DNA from: a virus
Reading direction: 5' to 3' (one strand)
Virus record (IMG/VR): IMGVR_UViG_3300031673_000323
Coordinates: 1-30,872 of that record
Length of the DNA: 30,872 bases
Of the stretch, positions 1 to 8,087 are shown in pieces (the stretch's first letter is position 1; the number at the start of each line of letters is the position of its first letter). Below the pieces are notes generated by a model that did not search any database, was not told the DNA's origin, and was given only the letters and a program-made list of their open reading frames with translations. Made by a program: the position numbers and the translations under genes.

Positions 1-2008
1 CATTCCCCATTGGCATTCCCCCCTGCGGAGGTTGCATCATCATCTCAGCACTTTCCTCCGGGTATGGAAGTTGGTCGGGAAAATCCCCCATCTGAATTTT
101 ATGTTCCTTTATATGCTCATTAAACGCGTCCCGGACTTTTACGGATGCGGCGAAGAATTCCGGCCTTGCCACAAACGCCTGCAATATCATCAAATGTACG
201 CGGTGCAAATCGTTCCCACTAATGATAACCTTCCCCGGGGTCTCCCCATCCCCAAACAAAAGAAGATTCTCAAGCATCGCCCTTCGATAATTCTGCCAAC
301 CAATCTCATCCCCCACAGGAATATCAAGCCCCCTCTTCCTGACCGCCCAGTTGAACTCATCGAGCGTAATCCTGCCATCCTTCAAAGCCTCTTTCAATTC
401 CGCCTTTTGTTGCTCCTTTGATATGGGAACTTCGCTGGCAATCGTAATCGAAACCTCATCAGGAAACGGAATCGCATTTTGGCTCAGAGTCAATGTCCCC
501 GACTCGGCGTCCAGAACTATACCGGCAAGCGAATCGTCCAAATTGGAAATACGTACAACCTTCTGATCTGACCACGTATCCTTGAGTATTCTGAGCAAAG
601 CCCTGTATATTCCAGCCATCCCCACAGCAATATTCTTGGCCGACGGTGACAAAGGAATCCCCGAAACCTCATACAAAAATCCCAACCCTACGGAGGAATC
701 CACCCGCCCGGGGGCGTTGCCACTCATCATCTCCGAGGGCTGATTGGCTTGTTTATCCATTAAGGCAACCGCAAGTTCGACGGCCTTTAATTGTGGGGCG
801 GTCATCTTCGCCGGTTCAACAGTGAAGGGTTTCTGGTCGGGAACCGCGTAATCCGGCTCAAACCGCATTACCTTCAATCCATCTTGTCCCCTTTGGGCAA
901 GCGGGGGTGTCCCGAGCGAATTAGGCCACATTACCAGCCCATATAAATCAAAATCCGACACCGATTGAAACACACTGGATAGAGCCAACTCAGTCTCATT
1001 ATTAAGGGGAATCAGTTGGTCTACGTAACTCCTGCCCCAGAAGCTCCCTATCGGCACATCCCGAACAATCTGTGTCGGCATATAATACTTGCTTTGGGTA
1101 TGGTCAAACCGGTATAACTCAGCAAACTTAGTAATCCCCATATAAATCCGGTACTCACCCAAGAACCCGTCACTGGTCTCCGTCCAAGTCTCAACCAGTC
1201 CCGTCACAGGAACCATCTTCTCATCTTTCGGTTTCTTGGCCCGACCACTCAATGACTCGAAATCCTTGGTCGGGGATTGTACGAAGAATCCCCCGCCAGT
1301 CGAAGTATATGAAACCATCCCCTCCCCGAGAGAATCAAGATCAACCGGCATATCCCCGGATGGCAGCTTAACATCGTCAGCCCCCTTATAGAGCTTACTA
1401 CCCTTGCCCGGGGTTATAGCCAGATTTTTAATCCAATCGACGGGGACATACCTAACCCTCATCAACCCCCTGACATCCTGTGGCCCGGAAATATCACTCG
1501 GAATCGGAAATATCTCCCAAGGTGGAATCACTTCGAGACCATGTGAATCCGGCCCCTCAATCCAAAGTCCCACCCCCACCGTGCCATACATAAGAAACGG
1601 TGGGATAAAATCCAGAACGAACTTCTTAATCTTATCCTCAGTAATAGAATCACTCAAAACCACCTGAGCGACACTCGCCTTTTTCAACCCATCGAGACTA
1701 ATATCCCCCTTCGGCCTTGCAATCGGGCTAAGGTCAAGGGACAGCAGCCTTCCAAGCTGGCTCACATATTTGGCTATAATTCCCTCATACCTAAACTTGA
1801 GAATCCCGGACTCACTGAGATACCCAATCGTAACCGTCCCATTGGTGTAATCAAGGTGGGAGAATTCCCGTATCCCCTGTAGATAGTACGATGCAATCAA
1901 CCACCGGATTACCTGTGGGTTTCTCTTGCCCTTCCCCCGCAGAATCAGGTTGGCAATTACATCCTCGCCTTGCTTTTTGTCTTGGGGCAACCTGTAAGTG
2001 TATGACAT
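1..2008 (-). CDS. Phage portal protein, C-terminus cut by window edge
   Basis: An open frame of 669 codons reads leftward from an ATG at 2008 and leaves the window without a stop. The ATG follows an AGGAACGGTAGT-type ribosome site. The product starts MSYTYRLPQDKKQGEDVI and has portal-like features: an N-terminal region reading NLILRGKGKRNPQVIRWLIA, a central stretch GSFWGRSYVDQLIPLNNETE and a later segment QPSEMMSGNAPGRVDSS. These resemble portal proteins, which form the dodecameric ring at the capsid vertex through which DNA is packaged. It lies downstream of the large terminase on the same strand, the usual order. The last visible codons are MMQPPQGGMPMGN, where PPQ is encoded by one copy of the dispersed CTGCGGAGG motif. 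The family call rests on recalled similarity and gene order; the exact portal subfamily is not determined. Confidence 0.75.
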   Translation of the reverse strand, partial: MSYTYRLPQDKKQGEDVIANLILRGKGKRNPQVIRWLIASYYLQGIREFSHLDYTNGTVTIGYLSESGILKFRYEGIIAKYVSQLGRLLSLDLSPIARPKGDISLDGLKKASVAQVVLSDSITEDKIKKFVLDFIPPFLMYGTVGVGLWIEGPDSHGLEVIPPWEIFPIPSDISGPQDVRGLMRVRYVPVDWIKNLAITPGKGSKLYKGADDVKLPSGDMPVDLDSLGEGMVSYTSTGGGFFVQSPTKDFESLSGRAKKPKDEKMVPVTGLVETWTETSDGFLGEYRIYMGITKFAELYRFDHTQSKYYMPTQIVRDVPIGSFWGRSYVDQLIPLNNETELALSSVFQSVSDFDLYGLVMWPNSLGTPPLAQRGQDGLKVMRFEPDYAVPDQKPFTVEPAKMTAPQLKAVELAVALMDKQANQPSEMMSGNAPGRVDSSVGLGFLYEVSGIPLSPSAKNIAVGMAGIYRALLRILKDTWSDQKVVRISNLDDSLAGIVLDAESGTLTLSQNAIPFPDEVSITIASEVPISKEQQKAELKEALKDGRITLDEFNWAVRKRGLDIPVGDEIGWQNYRRAMLENLLLFGDGETPGKVIISGNDLHRVHLMILQAFVARPEFFAASVKVRDAFNEHIKEHKIQMGDFPDQLPYPEESAEMMMQPPQGGMPMGN

Positions 2009-2146
2009 ACTACCGTTCCTACGTAGGGGAATATACACAATAGATACATTCTCTCTCGTACAATACAACAGGTGCATCATATAAAGAGAAATTTAGTTCA
2101 ATTACTTTGTATTTGTGGAACCCCAACCAGCATAAAATTTTCCTTA

Positions 2147-2425
2147 TCATCTCATCCCCACAACCATTGTATGACCCTTCGGCTCTTCCTTCCCCGGCTT
2201 CGGCTGTGCGACTCCTGGGATTTCCTTTTTCGGTGGTTTCATCGAAGCAACCAAGGCTCGCCCCACCTCCGGCCCCCCATCTCTCGCCCCCAGCAGGATC
2301 ATCAGCTTCTCGTTGGATGAGACCAGTTGCCGCGACATCTCCCTCACGGCGATAGTTAAGACGTACACGGTTAAGCCAATAACCCCCAAAAGGATGATTC
2401 CCAATGGCACGATGTAACTGTACAT
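2147..2425 (-). CDS. Small single-pass membrane protein
   Basis: 92 codons starting MYSYIVPLGIILLGVIGL. A hydrophobic segment covers about residues 4-26, followed by a charged, coiled-coil-like region (REMSRQLVSSNEKLMILLG) and a Pro/Lys-rich tail (PPKKEIPGVAQPKPGKEEP). The first in-frame ATG is 4 codons upstream at 2437, but the ATG at 2425 sits just behind GGGGGGATTT, so it is the better-supported start. The promoter at 2454-2481 lies just upstream, giving a very short leader. The topology (short outside end, cytoplasmic tail) fits a holin-like or spanin-like accessory protein or a structural helper, but no family is recognised. Confidence 0.6.
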   Translation of the reverse strand: MYSYIVPLGIILLGVIGLTVYVLTIAVREMSRQLVSSNEKLMILLGARDGGPEVGRALVASMKPPKKEIPGVAQPKPGKEEPKGHTMVVGMR

Positions 2426-2453
2426 AAATCCCCCCATCTATCTCTATAACTAC

Positions 2454-2481
2454 ATTATACCAGAAATCAGGATTTTTCCAA
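2454..2481 (-). promoter_or_regulatory. Leftward sigma70-like promoter
   Basis: On the minus strand TTGGAA (2481-2476) is followed after 16 bp by TATAAT (2459-2454), with an extended -10 (TGG before TATAAT). It has the same architecture as the promoters at 7871-7898, 7936-7963 and 24208-24235. The bases GGTATAATGTAGTTATA are identical to those of the plus-strand promoter at 7958. It should drive the membrane-protein gene and possibly the portal gene. Confidence 0.7.
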
Positions 2482-2507
2482 CCCTTTTTATCAGACCTCC
2501 ACAGGGG

Positions 2508-2675
2508 TTAAGTATGCAATATTGTTTTTTCCGGTTCTTCTGGTGGGACTCTCAAATCAGTTGATACCCGTCGAACCTCGGACTCTGCTTCCCCGTATTC
2601 TCCCCAATAAGAGATTACTACATCCGCTTTCTGTGGGCATTTTGCAAGTAAATCAATCAATTCATACACTTTCAT
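2508..2675 (-). CDS. Small protein of unknown function (55 aa)
   Basis: An ATG at 2675 follows GGGGGAAAT and opens a 55-codon frame, MKVYELIDLLAKCPQKADVV, ending at TAA 2508. The ribosome site lies within the 9-bp gap left by the terminase stop at 2685, so translation is probably coupled. The beginning (YELIDLLAKCPQKADVVI) resembles small phage proteins that start with a helix followed by a DAEV-like strand, but no named family is assigned. The variant repeat CCTCCACAG lies just past its stop. Confidence 0.6.
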   Translation of the reverse strand: MKVYELIDLLAKCPQKADVVISYWGEYGEAESEVRRVSTDLRVPPEEPEKTILHT

Positions 2676-2684
2676 ATTTCCCCC

Positions 2685-4544
2685 TCATCTAATAATTTTT
2701 GGCCTCAATCTTTCTATTCTCCTCTGCGGAGGCTGTATATTTCTTTTCCTCCTCTGCTGGCTCATAATATTCATCATCTCATCCGTAATCTCTGCGGAGG
2801 CCACCCCCGACAATACCGGCATCCCCTCTATCTCCGGCAAGTTCTTGATAATCCGCTCTTTCAACCCGGGCTTGCCCTGTTCCCTGCGGAACTTACTGCC
2901 CTTGGTCTTAATCACGTACTTGTGCATGGCAAGCGTATCAAGGGCATCATCATGCTGGAGCAAGGCCAAATCCATCGTGAAATCCATCGCCTGAGCATAT
3001 ACCTGATTGTACGGCCACTGCTCCTGTAAATGAGCCGGTAGCTTAACGCGACCCGAGTTGAATCGCCACTCCAGAGCCGACGATATTCTTTGTGCCTTGG
3101 ACTCCTTGGACGGATACGTCACGGGAAAAACTCGCCCCCTCCACTTGTCCCCCCGCATATCAGTCTGCTCATTGATATACTCTTGTGCAGCCTCCGCAAA
3201 CGCCTTCTGTATCGAAACCGCCTCTATTCCGAGAACCCGTACCTGCCATATCAAACCCGTCTCGTAAATCATCCTCATAAGGGTATCGTCTTTTGCCCGA
3301 CCGAGCCACCCGTACAGAAGCCACATCGTCCCGAGCGTATCGAACCCGCAAACCTCTATACAGGAATAATCATGGTAGGATGTAAGTCCCGAGGCGTAGT
3401 CGAACAGAAGCACCTTGAACATCGGCCCCACAAGCTCATTGTATTTCCGTTCCATCTCCTTGTATGTCCGGTGGTCATTATCCTCCCCGAATATCCGCTC
3501 ATTCCACTTGACTATATTGGTATTGGTAAGAGGTGCAGACCAATTAAATTCCCCTTCGACGGTGTACTCATTTTTACGTGGGTCAACCAACAAAATTCTA
3601 TCTTGAGCGGAGATGGGGTCATTACAGAATTCAGATGCGAATGCGGATGGCCCTATTCGTTTCCTCTCTGATTCGAGATATTCCTGTGACCACATTTCCG
3701 GCCAAATCAGGTGACATTTTGTTTCATCTTCCTCATCATAAGCGATGGCCCGAAGGTTTACCCTATTCCAAAAATCAAATCTTGGGTCATCCCCCTCTAT
3801 TGCTCGGTACAAGAAGGCTCGTCTATCTATCAGTGTTCCAATCCAGAACATACATGAACCGGGTTTTAACATAGGGAGCATCTTTTTGAACAATATCACT
3901 TCAAATCTCTCGATGAGCACCAGTCGAGAAGTTTCAGATTGATTTTCGGGGTCATTCTCCGGGTCATCTAAGATGAGAAGTCGGGGGCGTCCACCTCTCA
4001 TCTTGCCCATCACGCTCCCCCCCGAGATAGTTGAACCGTTTGAAAACTGTAGATACTCGTGATTCCAAGTAGCAGACCCCCGAATGGGTTTCATTGTCCC
4101 AAAATCGGATAAAATCAATTCGTTTCTTGTTAATTGATCCATTAACGTATCGAAACGAGGCTGTTTCATTTTATCGGTAGAAAAAAACAGGGATATGTCG
4201 AAACCAGGTCTTGTCAACGCCAATAGCAGTGTAATTTCGAGGTCGAGTACCGTAGATTTGGCCGAACCCCTCGGTGCTCCCCAAGCATTAAGGGCATACG
4301 ATCCGAGGGCATAGACCATCTCCGAATGAAAATCAGGAGATTCCAGAAAACCATCCTTATAGAATATGGCTTCTCGTGTTTGTGCCAGATACAATCGCCG
4401 AAACAAATCCCAGGCCAGCACGAGCTTGTGCGGCGTCGAATGGTCGCACAGCACACTCATTCTCGCCTGATATTGACCCTCCGCAGAAAGCCCGGCATAA
4501 TCTTTGGGCAGTGGATATAGAGGGTGTGGGCGGTAGATTATCAA
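2685..4544 (-). CDS. terL: Terminase large subunit
   Basis: ATPase-nuclease motor that packages genomic DNA into the prohead. With the TTG start at 4544 the protein is 619 aa. A Walker A motif (GAPRGSAKST) lies near residues 89-98 and a Walker B (RLLILDDPEND) near 188-198. The C-terminal RNase H-like nuclease has an Asp in VLLFDYASG (about 382) and a late acidic motif in LLQHDDALDTLAM. The frame extends upstream to an ATG at 4619, but that stretch overlaps the previous gene. AGAGGA lies 6 nt before a TTG that overlaps the previous stop as TTGA, which suggests translational coupling and the shorter protein. Three CTGCGGAGG copies lie inside the gene (4478, 2792, 2724), giving SAEG, ASAE and PPQ in different frames. 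Confidence 0.88.
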   Translation of the reverse strand: MIIYRPHPLYPLPKDYAGLSAEGQYQARMSVLCDHSTPHKLVLAWDLFRRLYLAQTREAIFYKDGFLESPDFHSEMVYALGSYALNAWGAPRGSAKSTVLDLEITLLLALTRPGFDISLFFSTDKMKQPRFDTLMDQLTRNELILSDFGTMKPIRGSATWNHEYLQFSNGSTISGGSVMGKMRGGRPRLLILDDPENDPENQSETSRLVLIERFEVILFKKMLPMLKPGSCMFWIGTLIDRRAFLYRAIEGDDPRFDFWNRVNLRAIAYDEEDETKCHLIWPEMWSQEYLESERKRIGPSAFASEFCNDPISAQDRILLVDPRKNEYTVEGEFNWSAPLTNTNIVKWNERIFGEDNDHRTYKEMERKYNELVGPMFKVLLFDYASGLTSYHDYSCIEVCGFDTLGTMWLLYGWLGRAKDDTLMRMIYETGLIWQVRVLGIEAVSIQKAFAEAAQEYINEQTDMRGDKWRGRVFPVTYPSKESKAQRISSALEWRFNSGRVKLPAHLQEQWPYNQVYAQAMDFTMDLALLQHDDALDTLAMHKYVIKTKGSKFRREQGKPGLKERIIKNLPEIEGMPVLSGVASAEITDEMMNIMSQQRRKRNIQPPQRRIERLRPKIIR

Positions 4545-5410
4545 GACAATTCCTCTGGGTTTGTTAGCATCCGAATCACATCGAACAGGGCAATCGTGGT
4601 CAGCACCCCCGCGGTCCATTCGACATTGTCGATACTCGTATTCATTACGAGCTTGAGTGACGGCCAGCAGGTCTCGATGTAGCCAGGCATCAGAATTGTT
4701 TCATAGATAATCTTGTAGACATCGACATTGTTTGGCAAGTCCCACGTTGTCAAGCGGGGAATCACGCTCGGAACCCGGCTAATCCAGCAATGGTGCATCC
4801 GTACCCAATCGGTGGAGAACTCAGAACTATGTACATATTCGATGAGCCTCCGCAGGTTTATACCTCCATCGTTAAGCTCTGACATAAGTTCTTCGACGGA
4901 ATAGACACTTTTCCCCGGGTCTGCAATGGCGTCAAGGGTTTCCTCATTGGGTTCTTCCCCCTGCGGAGGTTGGTCTTTCTGTACTGCTGCCGTCTTTACA
5001 TCTGCGGCAATCTTTTTCAATTCATCTTCTGATAACTTATCCCCCTGCGGAGGTTGTTCCAGATACTCCGGGGTAAAGCCTTTGGTCGCAGGTTGGGGGT
5101 CGGTGCTGGATACAGGGATTGTCTCCGGGCTGTTGCTCTCCGCCGATTCGCTCATTGTCATTGTCTCCGGCTGCATCAGAATTGTCGGGGTCTCGTGGTT
5201 TTTGAATTCGTCCGATTCCAATATCGATTCCAGTTTTTTCCTTGTCAGGGGTATTTCTTCCACCTGCGGAGGAATCTGGCCGAGTCTCGTCTGTGCCGAC
5301 AAGTCCCCGAGAGCCTGTGTCACTATCTCCTCCTGAGTCGGTTCCACTTTCATTGCCCTCTGACTCAGGGCTTCCTCCAACGTCGGTTTCTTCTTGTTCT
5401 CGACTGTCAT
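4541..5410 (-). CDS. Unknown protein preceding terminase, acidic linker plus conserved C-terminus
   Basis: A 289-codon frame beginning MTVENKKKPTLEEALSQ. The N-terminal 170 residues are acidic, Pro/Gln/Ser-rich and probably disordered, with three repeat-encoded PPQ segments (IPPQVEE, EQPPQGDK, DQPPQGEE). The C-terminal 110 residues are folded-looking and aromatic-rich (MHHCWISRVPSVIPRLTTWD, ending NPEELS). The start has a good site (GAGGAG, 7 nt spacing) but lies 374 bp inside the preceding gene in another frame. The stop overlaps the terminase TTG start. Position next to terL suggests a packaging or small-terminase-like role, an inference without family support. Confidence 0.65.
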   Translation of the reverse strand: MTVENKKKPTLEEALSQRAMKVEPTQEEIVTQALGDLSAQTRLGQIPPQVEEIPLTRKKLESILESDEFKNHETPTILMQPETMTMSESAESNSPETIPVSSTDPQPATKGFTPEYLEQPPQGDKLSEDELKKIAADVKTAAVQKDQPPQGEEPNEETLDAIADPGKSVYSVEELMSELNDGGINLRRLIEYVHSSEFSTDWVRMHHCWISRVPSVIPRLTTWDLPNNVDVYKIIYETILMPGYIETCWPSLKLVMNTSIDNVEWTAGVLTTIALFDVIRMLTNPEELS

Positions 5411-5768
5411 TTTTTATCTCCTCAACTTTTATTTGTTTTCTCGGATTGAACGCTGTGGCAATACGCTTGGCGGAAAAGACAGTAGTAGTACCATCTTCCC
5501 CGGGGATAATACGTGAAATTTTCCCGACCATCCCACTGGCCTCCGCCGCCTCTCGCAGCAGGGTACGAATATGTTTAATTGCCGTCATCTTAGCCGCAAG
5601 GTTGGCATCCTGACGAGCCACCTTTAAGGTCTCAAGGATTTCCTGACTACTATTCCACCCATAATGTTCGAGAATCTGCGTGATGAGATTGGGGTCGTTG
5701 TAGCTGAGTATCAACGATGTCACATCCTCGACGGACAACTGCTCAGATTTTTCAGGTAGATTATTCAT
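5037..5768 (-). CDS. Unknown helical protein, possible small terminase-like component
   Basis: A 243-codon frame from an ATG at 5768 behind GGGGAAGAAAA. Residues 1-110 look folded and helical (EDVTSLILSYNDPNLITQIL; AAKMTAIKHIRTLLREAAEA). From about residue 120 the chain becomes a Gly/Ser/Asp-rich, low-complexity tail that overlaps the next gene in another frame from 5410 to 5037. Either both products are made from the shared 374 bp, or the tail is merely an open shadow and the gene is effectively the first 120 codons. The helical N-terminus next to terL fits a small-terminase-like protein, but no signature was recognised. Confidence 0.55.
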   Translation of the reverse strand: MNNLPEKSEQLSVEDVTSLILSYNDPNLITQILEHYGWNSSQEILETLKVARQDANLAAKMTAIKHIRTLLREAAEASGMVGKISRIIPGEDGTTTVFSAKRIATAFNPRKQIKVEEIKNDSREQEETDVGGSPESEGNESGTDSGGDSDTGSRGLVGTDETRPDSSAGGRNTPDKEKTGIDIGIGRIQKPRDPDNSDAAGDNDNERIGGEQQPGDNPCIQHRPPTCDQRLYPGVSGTTSAGG

Positions 5769-6192
5769 TTTTCTTCCCCTGTGGAGGTCTCCCCACCGGT
5801 TTTGTCACAAACTTCTTGAGCAGGTCGGGGTTCCTCCCCGATGCCGCGGCCATCTCTGAGAGGATTTCCGGCTTGGCTGCCTCAGTCAAGATTTCGTCCG
5901 TCACCTCAAACAGATATTTTGGGTTGCCGATTGTGCGGGGGGAGTTCTTCTTCTTTGAGCCGGGGGCTACGAATCCCCTGCCATTCGGCTTGGACAGTAC
6001 GAATAATATTCTCTGGAGCGTCGTCAAACCAAAGAACACCTCCCCGCCGAAGTAGAACGGCTTGATCCGAAGTGCTTCGAGGTAGCGAGTCGCCGCATTG
6101 CGGGATATTCCGAGGACGGTCTCCAGGTAGGACAACTCGACAACATCCCCAAATCCAAAATTAAGGGTTCTTGGAAGTTTTAATTTTTCCAT
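5761..6192 (-). CDS. Helix-turn-helix DNA-binding protein
   Basis: 143 codons from an ATG at 6192 preceded by GAGGAGGAGAG. Residues 17-45 (ELSYLETVLGISRNAATRYL) have the spacing of a helix-turn-helix, followed by a wing-like GGEVFFGLTTLQRI. The rest is basic and ends GRPPQGKKNE, where PPQ comes from a variant copy (CTGTGGAGG) of the dispersed motif. Overlapping the next gene by 8 bp and sitting two genes before terL, it could be the small terminase DNA-recognition subunit or a regulator. The sequence does not decide between them. Confidence 0.65.
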   Translation of the reverse strand: MEKLKLPRTLNFGFGDVVELSYLETVLGISRNAATRYLEALRIKPFYFGGEVFFGLTTLQRILFVLSKPNGRGFVAPGSKKKNSPRTIGNPKYLFEVTDEILTEAAKPEILSEMAAASGRNPDLLKKFVTKPVGRPPQGKKNE

Positions 6193-6352
6193 CTCTCCTC
6201 CTCAAAATCCTCAAACATTTTTTGCACGTCACCTCCGCAGGGTTGTTCTTTATATAGGCACGGCGACCACTGTTCCAGCACGCCTTGAACCCACAGAGGG
6301 CTTTGTGCAGGATGTGTCGATACCCCTGCCCGTTTTCCATGTGAGTTTTCAT
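6161..6352 (-). CDS. Small Cys-containing protein (63 aa)
   Basis: 63 codons starting MKTHMENGQGYRHILHKALC and carrying AEVTCKKCLRILRRRDG near the C-terminus. The CxxC with basic surroundings is typical of small phage proteins that bind zinc or nucleic acid. The end overlaps the downstream gene by 32 bp. The ribosome site is weak; an ATG 4 codons further in is an alternative start. One CTGCGGAGG copy (6232) encodes the PAEV before the CxxC. Confidence 0.6.
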   Translation of the reverse strand: MKTHMENGQGYRHILHKALCGFKACWNSGRRAYIKNNPAEVTCKKCLRILRRRDGKIKTSKNP

Positions 6353-6359
6353 GTTCTAC

Positions 6360-6701
6360 TCAAAAGTAAACAATAAATGTAGGTTTCTTGGCATCCCTTG
6401 CGAGGTCAAGACTATGTTTTGTTCCTCGTGATTTGCCGTCCCAAAAAGCAAGGACTGTATCACAGGCGTTGACTATATCGTGGTTCCGCCTGAATCCGGC
6501 TGCTTTACCGTATTTATTCCATTCGGCGGGGAATTCTACATATTCGATATGCCACTCTTCGGCAAACTGTTTAGCCAGAGAATCCGCACCCTTAGCCCCA
6601 CCGGAAATAATACAGTCAATCTCCGTATTGAATATGTGGATTGATTTACGGAGCAAATTGTAATCGTTGAATGTTCTCGACCCGATTATAGCCAATCTCA
6701 T
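6360..6701 (-). CDS. SLOG-domain protein (DUF2493 family)
   Basis: 113 aa from an ATG at 6701 behind GGGGGGAT. It has the hallmarks of DUF2493 (YspA-like) proteins: MRLAIIGSRTFNDY at the N-terminus, then ISGGAKGADSLAKQFAEEW and RNHDIVNACDTVLAFWDGKS. The family is a Rossmann-like fold of the SLOG superfamily, thought to bind or process nucleotide or nucleotide-derived ligands. Its role in phages is not established. The frame runs further upstream to 6740, but that overlaps the preceding gene and lacks a ribosome site. Confidence 0.85.
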   Translation of the reverse strand: MRLAIIGSRTFNDYNLLRKSIHIFNTEIDCIISGGAKGADSLAKQFAEEWHIEYVEFPAEWNKYGKAAGFRRNHDIVNACDTVLAFWDGKSRGTKHSLDLARDAKKPTFIVYF

Positions 6702-6702
6702 T

Positions 6703-6939
6703 TTATCCCCCCGGAACGATTCTCTTGGCCCTGCCCTCACTGGTAAGCTCTACTTTGCGAACAGTCTCGCTCGGTCGTCTACAGTTCCTGGCTGTGGAAC
6801 GACAAGACATTACAAATGCCGCAGACAAGGGACCAGCGTAAAGTCCGAATCGCCCCGACCAGAATTTCCGAGTTCGACCATAATATTTTGGACTTGATTT
6901 TTTGAGTTCATGCACCCAACCAAATTTTTTTGCTTTCAT
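6703..6939 (-). CDS. Small basic protein of unknown function (78 aa)
   Basis: 78 codons, MKAKKFGWVHELKKSSPKYY at the start, rich in Arg/Lys throughout. The start overlaps the preceding stop (ATGA, 6936-6939) and GGAG lies 9 nt upstream. The stop falls 1 bp before the next start, so it fits the tight operon. No family recognised. The Cys/Arg-rich second half (SCRSTARNCRRPSETVRK) looks less conserved, and the true extent is less certain. Confidence 0.5.
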   Translation of the reverse strand: MKAKKFGWVHELKKSSPKYYGRTRKFWSGRFGLYAGPLSAAFVMSCRSTARNCRRPSETVRKVELTSEGRAKRIVPGG

Positions 6940-7196
6940 TTTTCATTCTCCTTTAAGTCGTTAATAACCCTGCGGAGGTCTTCATTTTCCTCTGCAAGTA
7001 AATCGTATTTCTCTTGTAATTCCCGGGACTTGTCCACCGTTCTCTGGTATACCCTCCGTAATGTTTCATACTTAAAAACAAAGTCCAGAAGTCTTTTAGT
7101 AACTTTGTGCCCATACCAGGGAGAACTCGGATCATCGAGGGTTTCTTTGACGGTATCTAAAATAAAGTCAAAAGCTGATTTATCAAATTTTGCCAT
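6936..7196 (-). CDS. Coiled-coil protein of unknown function (86 aa)
   Basis: 86 codons from an ATG at 7196 behind GGGGGATAAGAAA. The N-terminal half (FDKSAFDFILDTVKETLDDP) precedes a heptad-like coiled coil (SRELQEKYDLLAEENEDLRR, about residues 55-80). One dispersed 9-mer (6970) encodes the LRR. No family is recognised. Confidence 0.65.
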   Translation of the reverse strand: MAKFDKSAFDFILDTVKETLDDPSSPWYGHKVTKRLLDFVFKYETLRRVYQRTVDKSRELQEKYDLLAEENEDLRRVINDLKENEK

Positions 7197-7200
7197 TTTC

Positions 7201-7521
7201 TTATCCCCCCACTATTTCCCAAGGGGTTGAATCTCCCGGGTACATTTCTGGGTAGGGCAATTTCATTGCCAGTTCGAGTGCAGCATCCGGACTCATATCA
7301 TCGAGTTGGGCACGATAGGTGAGAGTCGGCCCCTTGTCCAAAAATAGTTCCAGAGTGGCCGGGTAAAACAAGAGGCGGTCGCCGAACTCAACCCACGATG
7401 GCTCTTTGACGAAGAAGTAGAGCCAGTAGCGGGCATCAAGCTTGCGTGCAAGTACAAGTCGGTGACAGGTACAGGGCTTGCTGACCTCAACGGCAATTAG
7501 TTTGACAGAGAGCTTAACCAT
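7201..7521 (-). CDS. Unknown protein (106 aa)
   Basis: 106 codons starting MVKLSVKLIAVEVSKPCTC. The product looks folded, with aromatic strands (ARYWLYFFVKEPSWVEFGDR) and an acidic, Pro-rich C-terminus (PYPEMYPGDSTPWEIVGG). The frame is open to 7575, but the ATG at 7521 lies inside the last codons of the preceding gene, as expected for coupled translation. No clear ribosome site is visible. No family recognised. Confidence 0.55.
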   Translation of the reverse strand: MVKLSVKLIAVEVSKPCTCHRLVLARKLDARYWLYFFVKEPSWVEFGDRLLFYPATLELFLDKGPTLTYRAQLDDMSPDAALELAMKLPYPEMYPGDSTPWEIVGG

Positions 7522-7813
7522 TCGAGACTTGTTGCAATGCCCACTTAAAGAATTCCCGCGGAGTGTCAAATTCATAGACTATCCCCCCCGAATCTATTTC
7601 TTTTTCGATGGCAACAGTAAGAGAGGAATGTATCCCACTTGATCCCCCAATGCAACTTCCTATGTAACAAAACATCCATAAATCTGTATCGCCTCGGCAT
7701 ATCCGTTGCAATTTATATACGGTCCTGCAACGTGCGACCGCATAGATTTTGTTCGTAGCAACTACTTCAATAGGCGTAGTTTGACTATGTGCTGTTTTGA
7801 TTACTTGTTTCAT
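7514..7813 (-). CDS. Unknown protein (99 aa), first gene of leftward unit
   Basis: 99 codons from an ATG at 7813 behind GGGGGGATTTGC. Starts MKQVIKTAHSQTTPIEVVAT and contains a beta-rich middle (WMFCYIGSCIGGSSGIHSSL) and an FDTPREFFKWAL tail. It is the first gene after the promoter at 7871-7898. No family recognised. Confidence 0.6.
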   Translation of the reverse strand: MKQVIKTAHSQTTPIEVVATNKIYAVARCRTVYKLQRICRGDTDLWMFCYIGSCIGGSSGIHSSLTVAIEKEIDSGGIVYEFDTPREFFKWALQQVSNG

Positions 7814-7870
7814 CGCAAATCCCCCCTCGAATGTGATTGATTAGTATTTCCTCTCTATCCCCATGTTTCT

Positions 7871-7898
7871 ATTATACCATATCCGCCGGATTTTCCAA
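7871..7898 (-). promoter_or_regulatory. Leftward sigma70-like promoter
   Basis: Minus strand: TTGGAA (7898-7893), 16 bp, TATAAT (7876-7871) with TGG before the -10. It drives the 7813 to 2508 gene set. A CTGCGGAGG copy (7912-7920) lies between it and the divergent promoter at 7936. Confidence 0.75.
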
Positions 7899-7935
7899 CC
7901 CCTGTTTTGAACCTCCGCAGGGTTGGATGCTGGGG

Positions 7936-7963
7936 TTGGAATAAATCGGGATTGTGGTATAAT
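7936..7963 (+). promoter_or_regulatory. Rightward promoter for the ATPase gene
   Basis: Plus strand: TTGGAA (7936), 16 bp, TATAAT (7958) with GTGG before the -10. The -35 elements of this promoter and the leftward one at 7871 are only 37 bp apart and share the GGGTTGGAA context, so one regulator could act on both. The leader to the start at 8088 is about 120 nt and contains a GC-rich patch (GCCTTGCGGGGGGC) and one TTGGCGGGG copy at 8063. Confidence 0.75.
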
Positions 7964-8087
7964 GTAGTTATATGGGGGAGGGTAATCCTGTCATCTTAAA
8001 CAAGCCTTGCGGGGGGCTGGCACAAACCCTAATTACCTCTCTCATCGTCAGCCCCCACTATTTTGGCGGGGAAGAAAGTAGTAATTG

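Noticed and set aside
5037-5410. Assembly frameshift fusing the 243- and 289-codon genes
   Set aside because: The second gene has a strong start site and both neighbours have coupled starts, so separate genes fit better, though the overlap is listed as a finding.
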